This document shows positions 7,760 through 16,180 of a stretch of 64,000 bases of DNA, in pieces. The notes beneath the pieces are model-generated. The model was not told the origin of the DNA. It did not search any database and saw only the letters and a program-made list of their open reading frames with translations. Source of the DNA: JAICJC01 sp963709425 (GTDB taxonomy: Bacteria > Actinomycetota > Thermoleophilia > Gaiellales > JAICJC01); contig CAVPWG010000001.1 of the NCBI GenBank assembly GCA_963709425.1, positions 558,001 to 622,000 of the forward strand, given 5' to 3'. How positions within the stretch are numbered: the first letter of the stretch is position 1; every line of letters starts with the position of its first letter. Both the position numbers and the translations under genes were made by a program.

Positions 7760-9561
7760 TCGAACGGGTTGACCGCACCGAGCGCGGCGTGCGCCTTGCT
7801 GCGCGCCGCGCTCGCCACCGCTTCGACGGCGTCGACCGGAGCCCGGATGCCGCGCCCGAGCGCCGAGCGATAGCGGTAGGCATAGGACACGACGATGATG
7901 GTCGAGCCGGCGGCGCACAGCGCGAGCCCGAGCGGCGGGATCTCGGCGGTCGCGACACCCGCCGTCACGAGGCCCGGGCCCGCCGTGGCGATCCCGGCCG
8001 CGGTCAGGCCGTATCCGGTCATCTGAGCCACCGCGACCACCCGCTCGTCCCTGGTCGCGGCCCGCCGCGCTGCGAGGAAGCTCGACCCGGCGAAGAGCAG
8101 CGTGCCCAGCAGGGTGATCCGGGCAGCCCAGAGCCCGAACATCCCCATGGGCAGGCCTCCGTCGGCCATGCCTGCGAGCGCGGATCCCGCGTCCCAGGCG
8201 CTCCCGCCGGCCGAGGCGAGGTCGCGCTCCCATTCGCGCGGAAGCACGGTCGCCAGCAGCATGACGCCGGCCCGCCCGATGGTCCTGAGACCGGCGGCGC
8301 CCTGAAAGCTCGCCTCGCCGCCGGTCTCCTCGAGGTGGCCGGCCAGGTGCTCGGCGCCGCTCGCGACCTCGAGCGCACGGCGCGCGATCCAGCTCCGGCT
8401 GCCGCCGCCTTCGGCGGCGCGTGCAAGCAGCGGCTCCACCCGCATCGCCGACGGCGAGGTCGCCTGCGCCGCCGGGTCGCTCGTCGGCAGAAGCCGGACC
8501 GTTCCACCGGCGCCTACGAGCCCGGGGCCCGAGCCGCGCCGCAGCACGGCCGCCGCCAGCGAGGCGTCCCCCAGCGCGTCGGCCAGCGCGGCCTGGAGGT
8601 CGCCGGGGTGGCGCCGCTGGGCGGATGCGAGGGCTGAGGCGGCGGCGTCGGCATCGGCGGCCACGCCCAGGTCGAGCTCCGCGGCGATGACGTGCGGCGG
8701 CACCTGATGGTCGCGCGCGGCCCGCTCCACGCGGGCGTCGAGCGGCGCACCACGCTGCGGCACCCCGGCCAGGCGCCCGAACCCGTCCCACCCGCCTGAC
8801 GCGAGCGGCTCGTACCGGACCGCGGCGCCGGTGTGCGGGGCGACCACGACGGCGCCGCCGCCGACGTACATGCCGACGTGGTGCGGGGCACCCGAGGCGG
8901 CCCCGACGAAGACGAGGTCGCCGGGCAGGAGCGCGCCCGCCGGCTCGGGTGCTGCGAGCCGCCACAGGTCGGCCGCGGTCGGGCGGCCGGGCAGCGGAAG
9001 GCCGGCGGCGGCGTAGGCGTAGACGATCAGGCCGGAGCAGTCGAACCCGCCTTCGGCGCGGCTCTCGCCTCCCCAGACGTAGGGCCAGCCCACCTGCGCC
9101 TCGGCCGCCGCCACGGCGGCGAGCGGCCCTTGCGCTCCGTGCAGGTCGACCGGGCGAAACGCGCCGCCCGGGAGCGTCGCCGTGTAGACGACCCCCGCCC
9201 GCGCGCGTTCGGGGACTGCGTTGCGCTGCGGGCCGGCGATGGGCACCGAGCCGTCCACGTCGACCGCAGCGGTCACGTCCACGGCCGTGGCGACGGCCCC
9301 GACCCGCTCGATCTGGAGATCGGTCAGACGGGCGCCGTTGGCCCGGGCGGCGGACGCCGCCGCCGCCCGCACGGTGGACGGCGCCGCCGAGCTATCGCTC
9401 GCCAGGATGCGCGCCCCGGCGAGCGCGGCCATGTCGGCCGCGGTCTGGGCGCCGGCGCCGCCGGAAGCGATCCGGCTCAGGTGCAGCAGCACGACCGTCC
9501 CGAGCATCACCGCCGTGAGCCCGCCGACGGCGGCGATCGTGATCTGACCGCGCTGGCTCAC
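7756..9561 (-). CDS. TadG-like N-terminus fused to an NlpC/P60 peptidoglycan endopeptidase domain
   Basis: This 601-aa protein begins with a pilin-type hydrophobic segment right after a short basic leader (VSQRGQITIAAVGGLTAVML) and the AQTAADMAALAGA stretch found in TadG/Flp-associated minor pilins. An NlpC/P60 domain follows from about residue 150: Cys175 in GGFDCSGLIVYAYAAAG, and His around 227-243 (APHHVGMYVGGG, VAPHTGA). The C-terminal third is Ala-rich with two or three hydrophobic helices (ITLLGTLLFAGSSFLAA, LALCAAGSTIIVVSYAY), so both ends are probably in the membrane. The GTG start overlaps the preceding gene (GTGA). NlpC/P60 enzymes cut peptide stems of peptidoglycan; a wall-remodelling role beside pilin-like proteins is an inference. 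Confidence 0.8.
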   Translation of the reverse strand: MSQRGQITIAAVGGLTAVMLGTVVLLHLSRIASGGAGAQTAADMAALAGARILASDSSAAPSTVRAAAASAARANGARLTDLQIERVGAVATAVDVTAAVDVDGSVPIAGPQRNAVPERARAGVVYTATLPGGAFRPVDLHGAQGPLAAVAAAEAQVGWPYVWGGESRAEGGFDCSGLIVYAYAAAGLPLPGRPTAADLWRLAAPEPAGALLPGDLVFVGAASGAPHHVGMYVGGGAVVVAPHTGAAVRYEPLASGGWDGFGRLAGVPQRGAPLDARVERAARDHQVPPHVIAAELDLGVAADADAAASALASAQRRHPGDLQAALADALGDASLAAAVLRRGSGPGLVGAGGTVRLLPTSDPAAQATSPSAMRVEPLLARAAEGGGSRSWIARRALEVASGAEHLAGHLEETGGEASFQGAAGLRTIGRAGVMLLATVLPREWERDLASAGGSAWDAGSALAGMADGGLPMGMFGLWAARITLLGTLLFAGSSFLAARRAATRDERVVAVAQMTGYGLTAAGIATAGPGLVTAGVATAEIPPLGLALCAAGSTIIVVSYAYRYRSALGRGIRAPVDAVEAVASAARSKAHAALGAVNPFD

Positions 9562-9842
9562 GGGGTGCGGGCCGTCGCCGACACCTCGACGGCACGCCCG
9601 AGGATGGTCACGGGGACGACCACGCGCACGACCCGCCGGCCGACCACCACCCGGGCGCCGTCCCTCACGTCGGCCGGAACCGGGCGCCCCTCGGCCACGA
9701 GCACCGCTGCCTGGTCGGCGATCCGCTCGGCGCGGGTATGTGCCCGCCAGACCTCGAACAGCGGCAGCATGCCGACGGCCACGAGGCCGGCCACGCACGC
9801 CGCGAACACGAGCTCGATCGCCGCCTGCCCGCGCGCATTCAC
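9558..9842 (-). CDS. TadE-family pseudopilin-like membrane protein
   Basis: A small protein (94 aa) starting VNARGQAAIELVFAACVAGL. The short basic leader, the Glu placed as at position +5 of class III (Tad) prepilins, and the hydrophobic helix after it are the pattern of TadE/TadF minor pilins. The remainder is a short beta-rich extracytoplasmic domain. The GTG start overlaps the upstream gene's stop, and its own stop overlaps the NlpC/P60 gene, so the three form one tightly coupled operon. No TadA ATPase, TadB/C or TadV peptidase is in the window. Confidence 0.72.
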   Translation of the reverse strand: MNARGQAAIELVFAACVAGLVAVGMLPLFEVWRAHTRAERIADQAAVLVAEGRPVPADVRDGARVVVGRRVVRVVVPVTILGRAVEVSATARTP

Positions 9843-10174
9843 TGCCGAACCACGGGAGTCGACGAGGAGATCTCGGGCGCGAAGCCGGGGACGACGCTGG
9901 GCACCCTGAGGGTGACGACGATCCGGCCTCCGGACTCGGACGCGGTCGCCCCGGCGCGCATCGAGACCGGGAGCGCCGCGTACGCGGCGTCGGCGGGCGA
10001 CCGGCCGACCAGCGCCGCCCGTGCACCGGCCCGGGCAGCCGACTCGGCCGCGGTGAGCGCCCAGCCGGCCATCACCACCTGCCAGGCGCACAGGAGCACG
10101 AGCGCCAGCACGGGCACGAGCGCGACCACCTCGACGCTCGCCTGCGCGCGCTCTCCACTGTCGGCCCGAGACAT
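9839..10174 (-). CDS. TadE-family pseudopilin-like membrane protein, first gene of operon
   Basis: The 111-aa product starts MSRADSGERAQASVEVVALVPVLALVLLCAWQVV: a polar leader, then the A-x-V-E motif and one long hydrophobic helix, as in TadE proteins. The AESAARAGARAALVG stretch after the helix is also typical. The ATG at 10174 is chosen because the upstream in-frame extension is Pro/Gly-rich and unlike the family. It leads the operon; its promoter probably lies in the roughly 90 bp shared with the divergent haem-protein gene. Confidence 0.72.
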   Translation of the reverse strand: MSRADSGERAQASVEVVALVPVLALVLLCAWQVVMAGWALTAAESAARAGARAALVGRSPADAAYAALPVSMRAGATASESGGRIVVTLRVPSVVPGFAPEISSSTPVVRQ

Positions 10175-10263
10175 GCGGCCCACCGTAGGTGCGCCCCCCG
10201 TCACGGGACTAGGCGCCGACGGTTGCGGGAGCGTCACAAGTCGGCTGCTACGATCGGCGCAGG

Positions 10264-11013
10264 ATGAGCGCCGACGACAGGCCTCCCAACAACAGCTCGG
10301 GCGAGGACCGGCAGTTCGTGCACTTCTCGTTCTACTCCCTCGACCCGGCCTTCCGGCGCCTGCCGGCGCTCGACCAGGAGGCCGCCCGGGCTGAGCTCCA
10401 GGGCGTCGTGGACGACGCGGGCGAGCGGTTCCCGATCCGGGCGTACACCATGCACGGGATCCGGCCCGACGCCGACTTCATGCTGTGGAAGGTGTCCGAG
10501 CGGCTGGAGGACTTCCGCGAGGTCGGGACGGCGATCATGTCGACGTCTCTCGGCGGCTACCTGCGCACCCCGTACGCATACCTCTCGATGACGAAGCGGT
10601 CGCAGTACGTGAAGGGCGAGGGCCGGTCGATGCACAAGCGCGGCCAGGTCGTCTGGAACCCCGACTCGCGCTACCTGCTGATCTACCCGATGGTGAAGAC
10701 CCGGGCCTGGTACCAGCTCTCGAAGCCCGCGCGGCAGGGGATCATGAACGAGCACATCGCGACCGGGCACCAGTTCCCGACGGTCAAGATCAACACGACC
10801 TACTCGTTCGGGATCGACGACCAGGAGTTCGTGGTCGCGTTCGAGACCGACCACGTCGGCGACTTCCTCGACCTCATGATGGCGCTTCGCGAGACGGAGG
10901 CCAGCCGCTACACCGAGCGCGACACGCCGATCTTCACGTGCATCTCCTGCACGACCGAGGAGGCGCTGCGCACGATGGGCGGCGCCGCGATCAACGCCAT
11001 GGAGCCGGCGTGA
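10264..11013 (+). CDS. hemQ: Chlorite-dismutase-family haem protein, probably coproheme decarboxylase
   Basis: The 249-aa protein belongs to the Cld/HemQ/DyP structural group. The C-terminal ferredoxin-like domain is clear: YLLIYPMVKTRAWYQL, then IMNEHIATGHQFPTVKINTTY with the expected proximal His, then SFGIDDQEFVVAFETDHVGDF. True chlorite dismutases have a distal Arg in the KRKLYHSTGLDD stretch; here the matching stretch reads KINTTYSFGIDD, so dismutation is unlikely. The coproheme decarboxylase role (last step of the coproporphyrin haem pathway of Gram-positives) is the usual one for actinobacterial members, and the Tyr of IYPM could be the catalytic one. It is coupled to ridA (GTGA). Confidence 0.82.
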   Translation: MSADDRPPNNSSGEDRQFVHFSFYSLDPAFRRLPALDQEAARAELQGVVDDAGERFPIRAYTMHGIRPDADFMLWKVSERLEDFREVGTAIMSTSLGGYLRTPYAYLSMTKRSQYVKGEGRSMHKRGQVVWNPDSRYLLIYPMVKTRAWYQLSKPARQGIMNEHIATGHQFPTVKINTTYSFGIDDQEFVVAFETDHVGDFLDLMMALRETEASRYTERDTPIFTCISCTTEEALRTMGGAAINAMEPA

Positions 11014-11400
11014 CGAAGACCGCCGTCCGCACCGACGCCGCACCCGCGCCCGTCTCCGGGGCCCCCTACTCGCAGGCGATCATCGCCGCCGGGCTGGTGT
11101 TCGTCTCGGGCCAGGTGCCGGTCGACCCGGCCACCGGCAGGCTCGTCGAGGGCGGCATCGCCGAGCACACGCACCGCTGCTTCGACAACGTCGCTGCGAT
11201 CCTCGCCGAGGCCGGGAGCGGCCTCGACAAGCTCGTGAAGACGACGCGTCTTCCTGCACGACATCGGGGACTTCGCGGCGATGAACGCCGTCTATGCCGA
11301 GCGCGTGCCGGCGCCGTTCCCCGCGCGAGCCGCGGTCGAGGTCTCGGAGCTGCCCGTCCCGGGTGCGCTCGTCGAGATCGAAGTCGTGGCGCTCGCCTAG
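11010..11400 (+). CDS. ridA: RidA/YjgF-family enamine deaminase, frameshifted
   Basis: RidA proteins hydrolyse reactive enamine/imine intermediates from PLP enzymes. The N-terminal half reads APVSGAPYSQAIIAAGLVFVSGQVPVD and FDNVAAILAEAGSGLDKLVKTT, which is typical. After KTT the expected VFLHDIGDFAAMNAVYAERVP and the final FPARAAVEVSELPVPGALVEIEVVALA are in the next frame. Removing the C at 11247 in ACGACGCGTC rejoins them into a normal protein of about 129 aa. The GTG at 11010 overlaps the upstream stop. The break is probably a sequencing error, since both halves are conserved to the end. Confidence 0.88.
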
Positions 11401-11402
11401 AT

Positions 11403-11837
11403 CTAGCTCGTCGTTCGCGTCGACGCCGCCGGCGTGACGCCGACGTGCACCCGGGCGGCGGGCGATGCATCGGGAAGCGCGGGCTCGGCGTCGCGCAGGC
11501 AGACGCCGCACAGGAAGAGGACGTCGTGCTCGGCGGCCTCGAAACGAGCCGCGGCAGGGACCGTCGCACGGGAGAGCGCCGCGCCCCTGCCGAGGAACCT
11601 ACGCCCGAACGCCGAGCCGCCGGGAGAGTGCATGTGGACCGCGTCGGAGGCCTCGACGGTCTGGGCGGCGGCGTCGGCGACGAGCTTCGTGGGGCACTCG
11701 TCCGGGTGGCTCTGCCGGAGCTCACGGAGCCGCCTGGCCGCAGGCTCCGAAAGGAACTCGTCCGGCGAGTCGGCCGCGCGACGGCGCGCAATCGCGGGAT
11801 CGTGCTCGCACATCCGCCACATGTAGCCCGCGATCAC
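11403..11837 (-). CDS. Hypothetical protein, doubtful
   Basis: A possible 144-aa product that I do not recognise. It starts at a GTG (VIAGYMWRMCEHDPAIARRR) and contains Cys pairs such as LCGVC. It lies convergent to ridA and directly after the small gene at 11866. No better candidate occupies this stretch on either strand, but coding evidence is weak and the end is low in complexity. Confidence 0.35.
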   Translation of the reverse strand: MIAGYMWRMCEHDPAIARRRAADSPDEFLSEPAARRLRELRQSHPDECPTKLVADAAAQTVEASDAVHMHSPGGSAFGRRFLGRGAALSRATVPAAARFEAAEHDVLFLCGVCLRDAEPALPDASPAARVHVGVTPAASTRTTS

Positions 11838-11865
11838 GACCTCGCGGGCGGCCCGAAAGCGGTCG

Positions 11866-12144
11866 TCACCCGACGGGCGACTGAACGGTCACCGCGGCCA
11901 CGATGCCGATGGCGTTTGCGACCTCGAGCCCCATCATGACGCCCGCGCCGAGCGTTGCGGCGAACCGCTCCGCCGCCTCGGCGAAGAGCCGGTCGTTGAC
12001 CTCGAGGGCGATCTCACGGATCTCGGGGTGGGCGACGAGCGCCGCCTGGACACGGTCGTCCCGGGTGGGGTCGCGTCCCCCGTCTCCTGCCAATCTCTGG
12101 AAGGCCATCTCCTCGACGGTACGCGGCGTCGCGGCCGGAAGCAA
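11866..12144 (-). CDS. Small hypothetical protein
   Basis: A 92-aa protein of unknown function. It looks amphipathic and helical (VQAALVAHPEIREIALEVNDRLFAEAAERFAATLG), ending in a hydrophobic segment (GVMMGLEVANAIGIVAAVTVQ). An internal ATG (MAFQRLAGD) is an alternative start. The composition looks like a real protein more than the flanking frames do, but nothing indicates its role. Confidence 0.45.
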   Translation of the reverse strand: MLPAATPRTVEEMAFQRLAGDGGRDPTRDDRVQAALVAHPEIREIALEVNDRLFAEAAERFAATLGAGVMMGLEVANAIGIVAAVTVQSPVG

Positions 12145-12267
12145 GGTGTGTGGCCACGGAATTGACGGATTTGGTGCCGGCTCGTCACGGCGGGCGCCGA
12201 GGCGTAGGTCACGACGGCCGGCAGGAAGACGGAAACTCTCTCGAGTCTGAGGCGGTCGTGTCCCGCC

Positions 12268-12645
12268 CTACAGGTAATACCGCTTCGACTCCTGCACGGC
12301 CCAGAACATCGCGAACGCCCCTGCAAGGCCGACCACGACGAGCAGCGTGAGCAGGCTTCCGAGGTCGACGAAGCCGAACTGCTGGAGGGAATAGCAGGCG
12401 AACGCGACGGTGACCGCTCCCATGCCGAGGTACAGGACGTTTCGCTGCCGGTCGGGCATGAGCGAGATCGCCATCCGGTTCGAGCGGTACCAGCTGTAGC
12501 CGAAGTACCAGAGGATGACGATGAAGAGCAGGCTGAGCGAGCCGAGCAGGATGTCGAAGATCCGCTGCGAGGCGTTGAAGAACACGGTCGCGACGATCGC
12601 GAGCCCGATGATGATCAGGAAGCCGCGGATCGTGTCGCGCGTCAT
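12268..12645 (-). CDS. Four-helix membrane protein of unknown function
   Basis: The 125-aa product has four hydrophobic segments: FLIIIGLAIVATVFF, ILLGSLSLLFIVILWYFGYSW, VLYLGMGAVTVAFACY and LLTLLVVVGLAGAFAMFWAV. I do not recognise the family. The ATG overlaps the stop of the upstream membrane-protein gene (TGATG), so the two are probably translated together and may work together. Confidence 0.65.
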   Translation of the reverse strand: MTRDTIRGFLIIIGLAIVATVFFNASQRIFDILLGSLSLLFIVILWYFGYSWYRSNRMAISLMPDRQRNVLYLGMGAVTVAFACYSLQQFGFVDLGSLLTLLVVVGLAGAFAMFWAVQESKRYYL

Positions 12646-13004
12646 CAGGAGGGCCCCGTCATGAACGCGCGCACCCCGAGCGCCGCGACGAGCGCGGAGC
12701 CCACGGTGAAGAGGAGCAGGTTTCGACGTCCATCGTCACCGCGCAAAGCATACGGGTACGCCACGGCAAGCAGGGGGAGCAGGCCGTAGACGAAGTGCAG
12801 CGAGTCGCCCGGCTCGTCGCCCTGGGAGAGCAGGATGAGCCCGAGCGTGGCCTGTGCGATGACGAGCGTCTGGGCAGCGGCGAGCAGCTGCCGGTAGGCC
12901 GCGCCGGGCGCGCGATCTCGGCGGTAGGCGACATAGCCCCACAGCGCCGCCGCCGCGTTCGTCGCGATCAGGAGGGAGCCCACCACCGCGTGCACGAGCG
13001 GCAT
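12645..13004 (-). CDS. Small polytopic membrane protein
   Basis: The 119-aa protein has four predicted helices: LVHAVVGSLLIATNAAAALWGY, LLAAAQTLVIAQATLGLILL, LHFVYGLLPLLAVAYPYAL and LLLFTVGSALVAALGVRAFM. His residues lie at the start of helices 1 and 3 (MPLVHAVVG, SLHFVYG), reminiscent of small haem- or metal-binding membrane proteins, but no family can be named. The start is ATG 13004, just before the first helix. It is coupled to the gene at 12268 and follows an MFS gene by 14 bp. Confidence 0.65.
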   Translation of the reverse strand: MPLVHAVVGSLLIATNAAAALWGYVAYRRDRAPGAAYRQLLAAAQTLVIAQATLGLILLSQGDEPGDSLHFVYGLLPLLAVAYPYALRGDDGRRNLLLFTVGSALVAALGVRAFMTGPS

Positions 13005-13018
13005 GGCGCGGCACGCTA

Positions 13019-14248
13019 TCAGGCGGTCTCGGCGGCACAGTCTGGGACGCGGCGGAGCCCCGCGGCGACGGCCGCGAGCAGCGCCAGCCCGACGCCGACG
13101 ATGGCCGCCAGGAGGGCGAACCCGCCGCGCGCGCTCGTGTGGTTGATCAGCGGGCCGACCGACAGTGTCACGCCGACCTGGAGCACCATCGACACCAGCA
13201 GGAACGTCGACGACGTCCGGCCCATGACCTCGTTCGGGACGACCTTGAACAGGTATGCCGTCGTCATCACCCGGAACGCGGACGAGCAGAACCCGGCGAG
13301 GAACAGGACGGCGTAGAAGACGGGGATCGCGGCCGGGCTCACGGCCAGCGCCGTGTAGCAGGCGATCAGCACCACCATGACACCCGTCATGGCCCGCCAT
13401 TCCCCCAGCCGCAGGACGAGCAGCGCGGCGAGGATCCCCGACGCCATGGCCCCGACGCCGTAGGTCATGTCCGCGACGCCGTACGCCGTCGCGCCCAGGT
13501 GCAGCACGTCGAGGACGTACGACACCATCACCACGTTCAGGCTGATCGTCGCGACCCACGGGATCACGCTCGCGATGCCGAAGCCGGCGACGGCGGGATG
13601 TGCGCGCAGGTACGCCACGCCGGCACGCGCCATCGCGAGGCCCGACTCGTGCCGGCCCTCGGCCGGGGCCGGGCGGTGGTGGAGCGCGAGGAGCGCCAGC
13701 GCCGAGACGACGTACGTCGCCGCGTCGATCGCAAACGCCGTCCCCAGCCCGAATCGGACGAGGATCGGGCCGCCGAGCGCGGCGCCGGTCAGGTTCCCGA
13801 CCTGCCAGGTGATCTCCGCCAGGCCGCTGGCGGCCGTGAGCTGATCGGGGCGGATCACCTCCTGGAGCAGGGCCGTGATCGAGGGCCAGAAGACGCTGTG
13901 GCCGAGCCCGACCATGAACGTCAGCACATACAGGACGGGGAGCGAGGGCGAGCCCGCATACGCCAGCGCGGCCATCGCCGACACGAGAACGAGGCGGAAG
14001 ACGTCGGACCCGATCGCGAGCGTCCGGCGCGGGTAGCGGTCGGCGAGCGGCCCGGCGAACGGCAGCATGACGATGCCGGACCCGAGCCCGACGGCCCAGA
14101 CGAGCGCGACCGAGGTGGCCGAGCCGGTGCGCTCGAGCAGGTACCAGCCGAGGGCGACGACGTGCAGGCCCGAGCCGGCCATCGAGAACACCTCGCCCAC
14201 GAAGTAGAGCCGGAAGTCCCTGTCACCCAGCGGGGCAAGCGGGTTCAC
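13019..14248 (-). CDS. MFS transporter, probable exporter (MFS_3/EntS-like)
   Basis: A 409-aa protein with 12 predicted helices. It opens LAPLGDRDFRLYFVGEVFSMAG and has the GPLADRYPRRTLAIGSD loop (MFS motif A). SALLALHHRPAP marks the central cytoplasmic loop, and VVPNEVMGRTSSTFLLVSM is typical of the enterobactin-exporter-like subgroup. The substrate is unknown. It begins 21 bp from the divergent bcp gene, so both promoters must fit in or overlap that short spacer or the coding ends. Confidence 0.85.
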   Translation of the reverse strand: MNPLAPLGDRDFRLYFVGEVFSMAGSGLHVVALGWYLLERTGSATSVALVWAVGLGSGIVMLPFAGPLADRYPRRTLAIGSDVFRLVLVSAMAALAYAGSPSLPVLYVLTFMVGLGHSVFWPSITALLQEVIRPDQLTAASGLAEITWQVGNLTGAALGGPILVRFGLGTAFAIDAATYVVSALALLALHHRPAPAEGRHESGLAMARAGVAYLRAHPAVAGFGIASVIPWVATISLNVVMVSYVLDVLHLGATAYGVADMTYGVGAMASGILAALLVLRLGEWRAMTGVMVVLIACYTALAVSPAAIPVFYAVLFLAGFCSSAFRVMTTAYLFKVVPNEVMGRTSSTFLLVSMVLQVGVTLSVGPLINHTSARGGFALLAAIVGVGLALLAAVAAGLRRVPDCAAETA

Positions 14249-14269
14249 GGGGCTACACTAGCGGTGCCC

Positions 14270-14752
14270 ATGATCGAGCCCGGACAGCCCGCACCCGACT
14301 TCGCACTCGAGTCTGACGCCGGCGAGACCGTGCGCCTGAGCGACCTCCGCGGGCACCCCGTCGTGGTCTACTTCTACCCCAAGGACGAGACGCCGGGCTG
14401 CACGACGCAGGCGGGTGACATCCGCGACAACTGGGCCGATTTCGAGAAGGCCGGCGCCATGGTTCTGGGGATCAGCCCCGACTCGGCCGAGTCCCACGCC
14501 GGCTTCCGCGCGCACCACGAGCTGCCCTTCCCGCTCCTCGTCGATTCCGACCACGCCGTCGCCGAGGCGTACGGCGCGTGGGGCGAGAAGAAGAACTACG
14601 GACGCACGTACATGGGCATCATCCGGTCGGGCTTCGTGATCGACGCCGAGGGAAACCTCGCGGCCGTGAAGCACAACGTGAAGGCCGACCGCCACCGCGA
14701 GTGGGCGCTCGCGGAGCTGGGCCGGCTGGCCGACCGCACGCCCGCCGGCTAG
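14270..14752 (+). CDS. bcp: Thioredoxin-dependent peroxiredoxin, Bcp/PrxQ type
   Basis: Reduces hydrogen peroxide and organic hydroperoxides in the cytosol. The 160-aa protein has the core VVVYFYPKDETPGCTTQAGDIRDN with peroxidatic Cys44. The resolving Cys that sits five residues later in E. coli Bcp (TPGCTVEAC) is replaced by Gly, so this is a 1-Cys form that probably needs an external thiol. KKNYGRTYMGIIRSGFVID is typical of the C-terminal half. The ATG at 14270 precedes EPGQPAPDFAL, the normal N-terminus. Confidence 0.93.
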   Translation: MIEPGQPAPDFALESDAGETVRLSDLRGHPVVVYFYPKDETPGCTTQAGDIRDNWADFEKAGAMVLGISPDSAESHAGFRAHHELPFPLLVDSDHAVAEAYGAWGEKKNYGRTYMGIIRSGFVIDAEGNLAAVKHNVKADRHREWALAELGRLADRTPAG

Positions 14753-14776
14753 TCCCAAGCCCCTATCATCGGGCGC

Positions 14777-15967
14777 GTGCCGCAGCCCGACCTGCCCCTC
14801 GCCGGCATCCGCGTGCTCGACCTGACCCAGATCCTGGCCGGGCCGTACTGCACGATGATGCTCGGCGACCTCGGGGCCGACGTGGTCAAGGTCGAGCGGC
14901 CCGACGGCGACGGCACCCGCAGATGGGGCCCGCCCTTCGCCGGCGACGAGTCCGCCTACTTCCTCCAGGTGAACCGCAACAAGCGGTCGATCGCGATCGA
15001 CCTGAAGGACCCGGACGGCGTCCAGGTCGCCCAGCGGCTGGCGGCCGGCGCCGACGTGGTCATCGAGAACTTCCTGCCGGGCGCCGTCGAGCGGTTCGGG
15101 CTCGACCACGAGAACGTGAAGGCCGCCAACCCGGGCGTCGTCCACTGCGCCATCCGCGGCTTTCCGGCCGGCCACCCCGACGCCGGCCGGCCGGGCTACG
15201 ACTTCGTCATGCAGGGGATCGGCGGGATCATGAGCATGCAGGGCGAGCCGAGCGGCGAGCCGATGAAGGTGGCGGTCGCGATCTCGGACATCGTCGCCGG
15301 CCAGTTCGCAGCGGCCGGGATCATGGCGGCCCTCGTGCGCAGGACGCGCACGGGCGAAGGCGGCACGGTCGACGTGTCGCTCCTGGACGCCCAGGTCGCG
15401 TGGCTCGCCAACAGGGCCGGCGACTGGCTGATCGGCGGCGTCGAGCCGGTGCGGCTCGGGAACGCCCACCCGTCGATCGTCCCGTACGAGACCTTCCACG
15501 CCTCCGACGGCCACATCAACCTCGCCGTCGGCAACGACGGCCAGTTCGCTCGCTTCTGCCGCGAGGCGGGCCGCGACGACCTGGCCGACGATCCCGACTT
15601 CGCAACGAACCCGCTGCGAGTGCTGAACCGCCAGCGGCTCGTCGCGGCGCTGGGCGAGACGATCGCGACGCAGCCGGTCGCCCACTGGGTCGACGTGCTC
15701 GAGCGCGCGTCCGTCCCCGGAGGGCCGGTGCTGGCCCTTCCCGAGGTGTTCTCGGGCCCGGCCGCGCATGCCGTCGAGGAGATCGACCACCCGACCGCCG
15801 GCCGCCTCCGCCTCGTCGCGACGCCCGTGCGGATCGACGGCGAGCGGCCCGACGCGCGCATGCCTCCCCCACGCCTCGGGGAGCACGCCGCCGAGATCCT
15901 CGCCGAAGCCGGCTACGCGCCGGAGGAGGCCTCGGCGCTGCTCGCCGGCCCCTGCGCCCCGGAGTAA
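14777..15967 (+). CDS. CaiB/BaiF-family (class III) CoA transferase
   Basis: Family III CoA transferases move CoA between carboxylic acids through an aspartyl-CoA thioester. The 396-aa protein starts LAGIRVLDLTQILAGPYCTMMLGDLGADVVKVE, the hallmark N-terminus, and has NRNKRSIAIDLKDPDG and PGYDFVMQGIGGIMS, where the Asp matches the catalytic residue of formyl-CoA transferase. The GTG at 14777 lies 25 bp after bcp. The substrate cannot be predicted; the next gene is a tRNA, so no pathway context is available. Confidence 0.92.
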   Translation: MPQPDLPLAGIRVLDLTQILAGPYCTMMLGDLGADVVKVERPDGDGTRRWGPPFAGDESAYFLQVNRNKRSIAIDLKDPDGVQVAQRLAAGADVVIENFLPGAVERFGLDHENVKAANPGVVHCAIRGFPAGHPDAGRPGYDFVMQGIGGIMSMQGEPSGEPMKVAVAISDIVAGQFAAAGIMAALVRRTRTGEGGTVDVSLLDAQVAWLANRAGDWLIGGVEPVRLGNAHPSIVPYETFHASDGHINLAVGNDGQFARFCREAGRDDLADDPDFATNPLRVLNRQRLVAALGETIATQPVAHWVDVLERASVPGGPVLALPEVFSGPAAHAVEEIDHPTAGRLRLVATPVRIDGERPDARMPPPRLGEHAAEILAEAGYAPEEASALLAGPCAPE

Positions 15968-15980
15968 ACTGCTCGTCCGC

Positions 15981-16064
15981 GCGGATGTGGCGGAATTGGT
16001 AGACGCGCACGGTTCAGGTCCGTGTGACCGCAAGGTCGTGGAGGTTCAAGTCCTCTCATCCGCA
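15981..16064 (+). tRNA. tRNA-Leu, anticodon CAG
   Basis: The acceptor stem GCGGATG (15981-15987) pairs with CATCCGC (16057-16063), with discriminator A at 16064. The anticodon arm is CACGG-TTCAGGT-CCGTG, giving CAG at 16015-16017, which reads CUG codons. A long variable arm (class II tRNA) and a GGTTCAAGTCC T-arm are present. CCA is not encoded. The gene starts 13 bp after the CoA-transferase stop. Confidence 0.97.
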
Positions 16065-16180
16065 TCGCCAGAAGACCTCCGGTCATCCTCAACCAGAAGC
16101 GACCGCATGAGTCGTGCTCGCACACGTGACCGGGTTCCACCTCGCGCAAGGGGCGCGGCCTGACATCGGCCGCGGATGAC

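Noticed and set aside
10264..11013. True chlorite dismutase
   Set aside because: The distal Arg stretch typical of functional dismutases is not conserved; HemQ-type function fits better.
14258..16033. A 591-codon minus-strand frame opposite bcp and the CoA transferase
   Set aside because: The plus-strand genes are certain; the minus frame is Arg/Val/His-rich with no recognisable motif.
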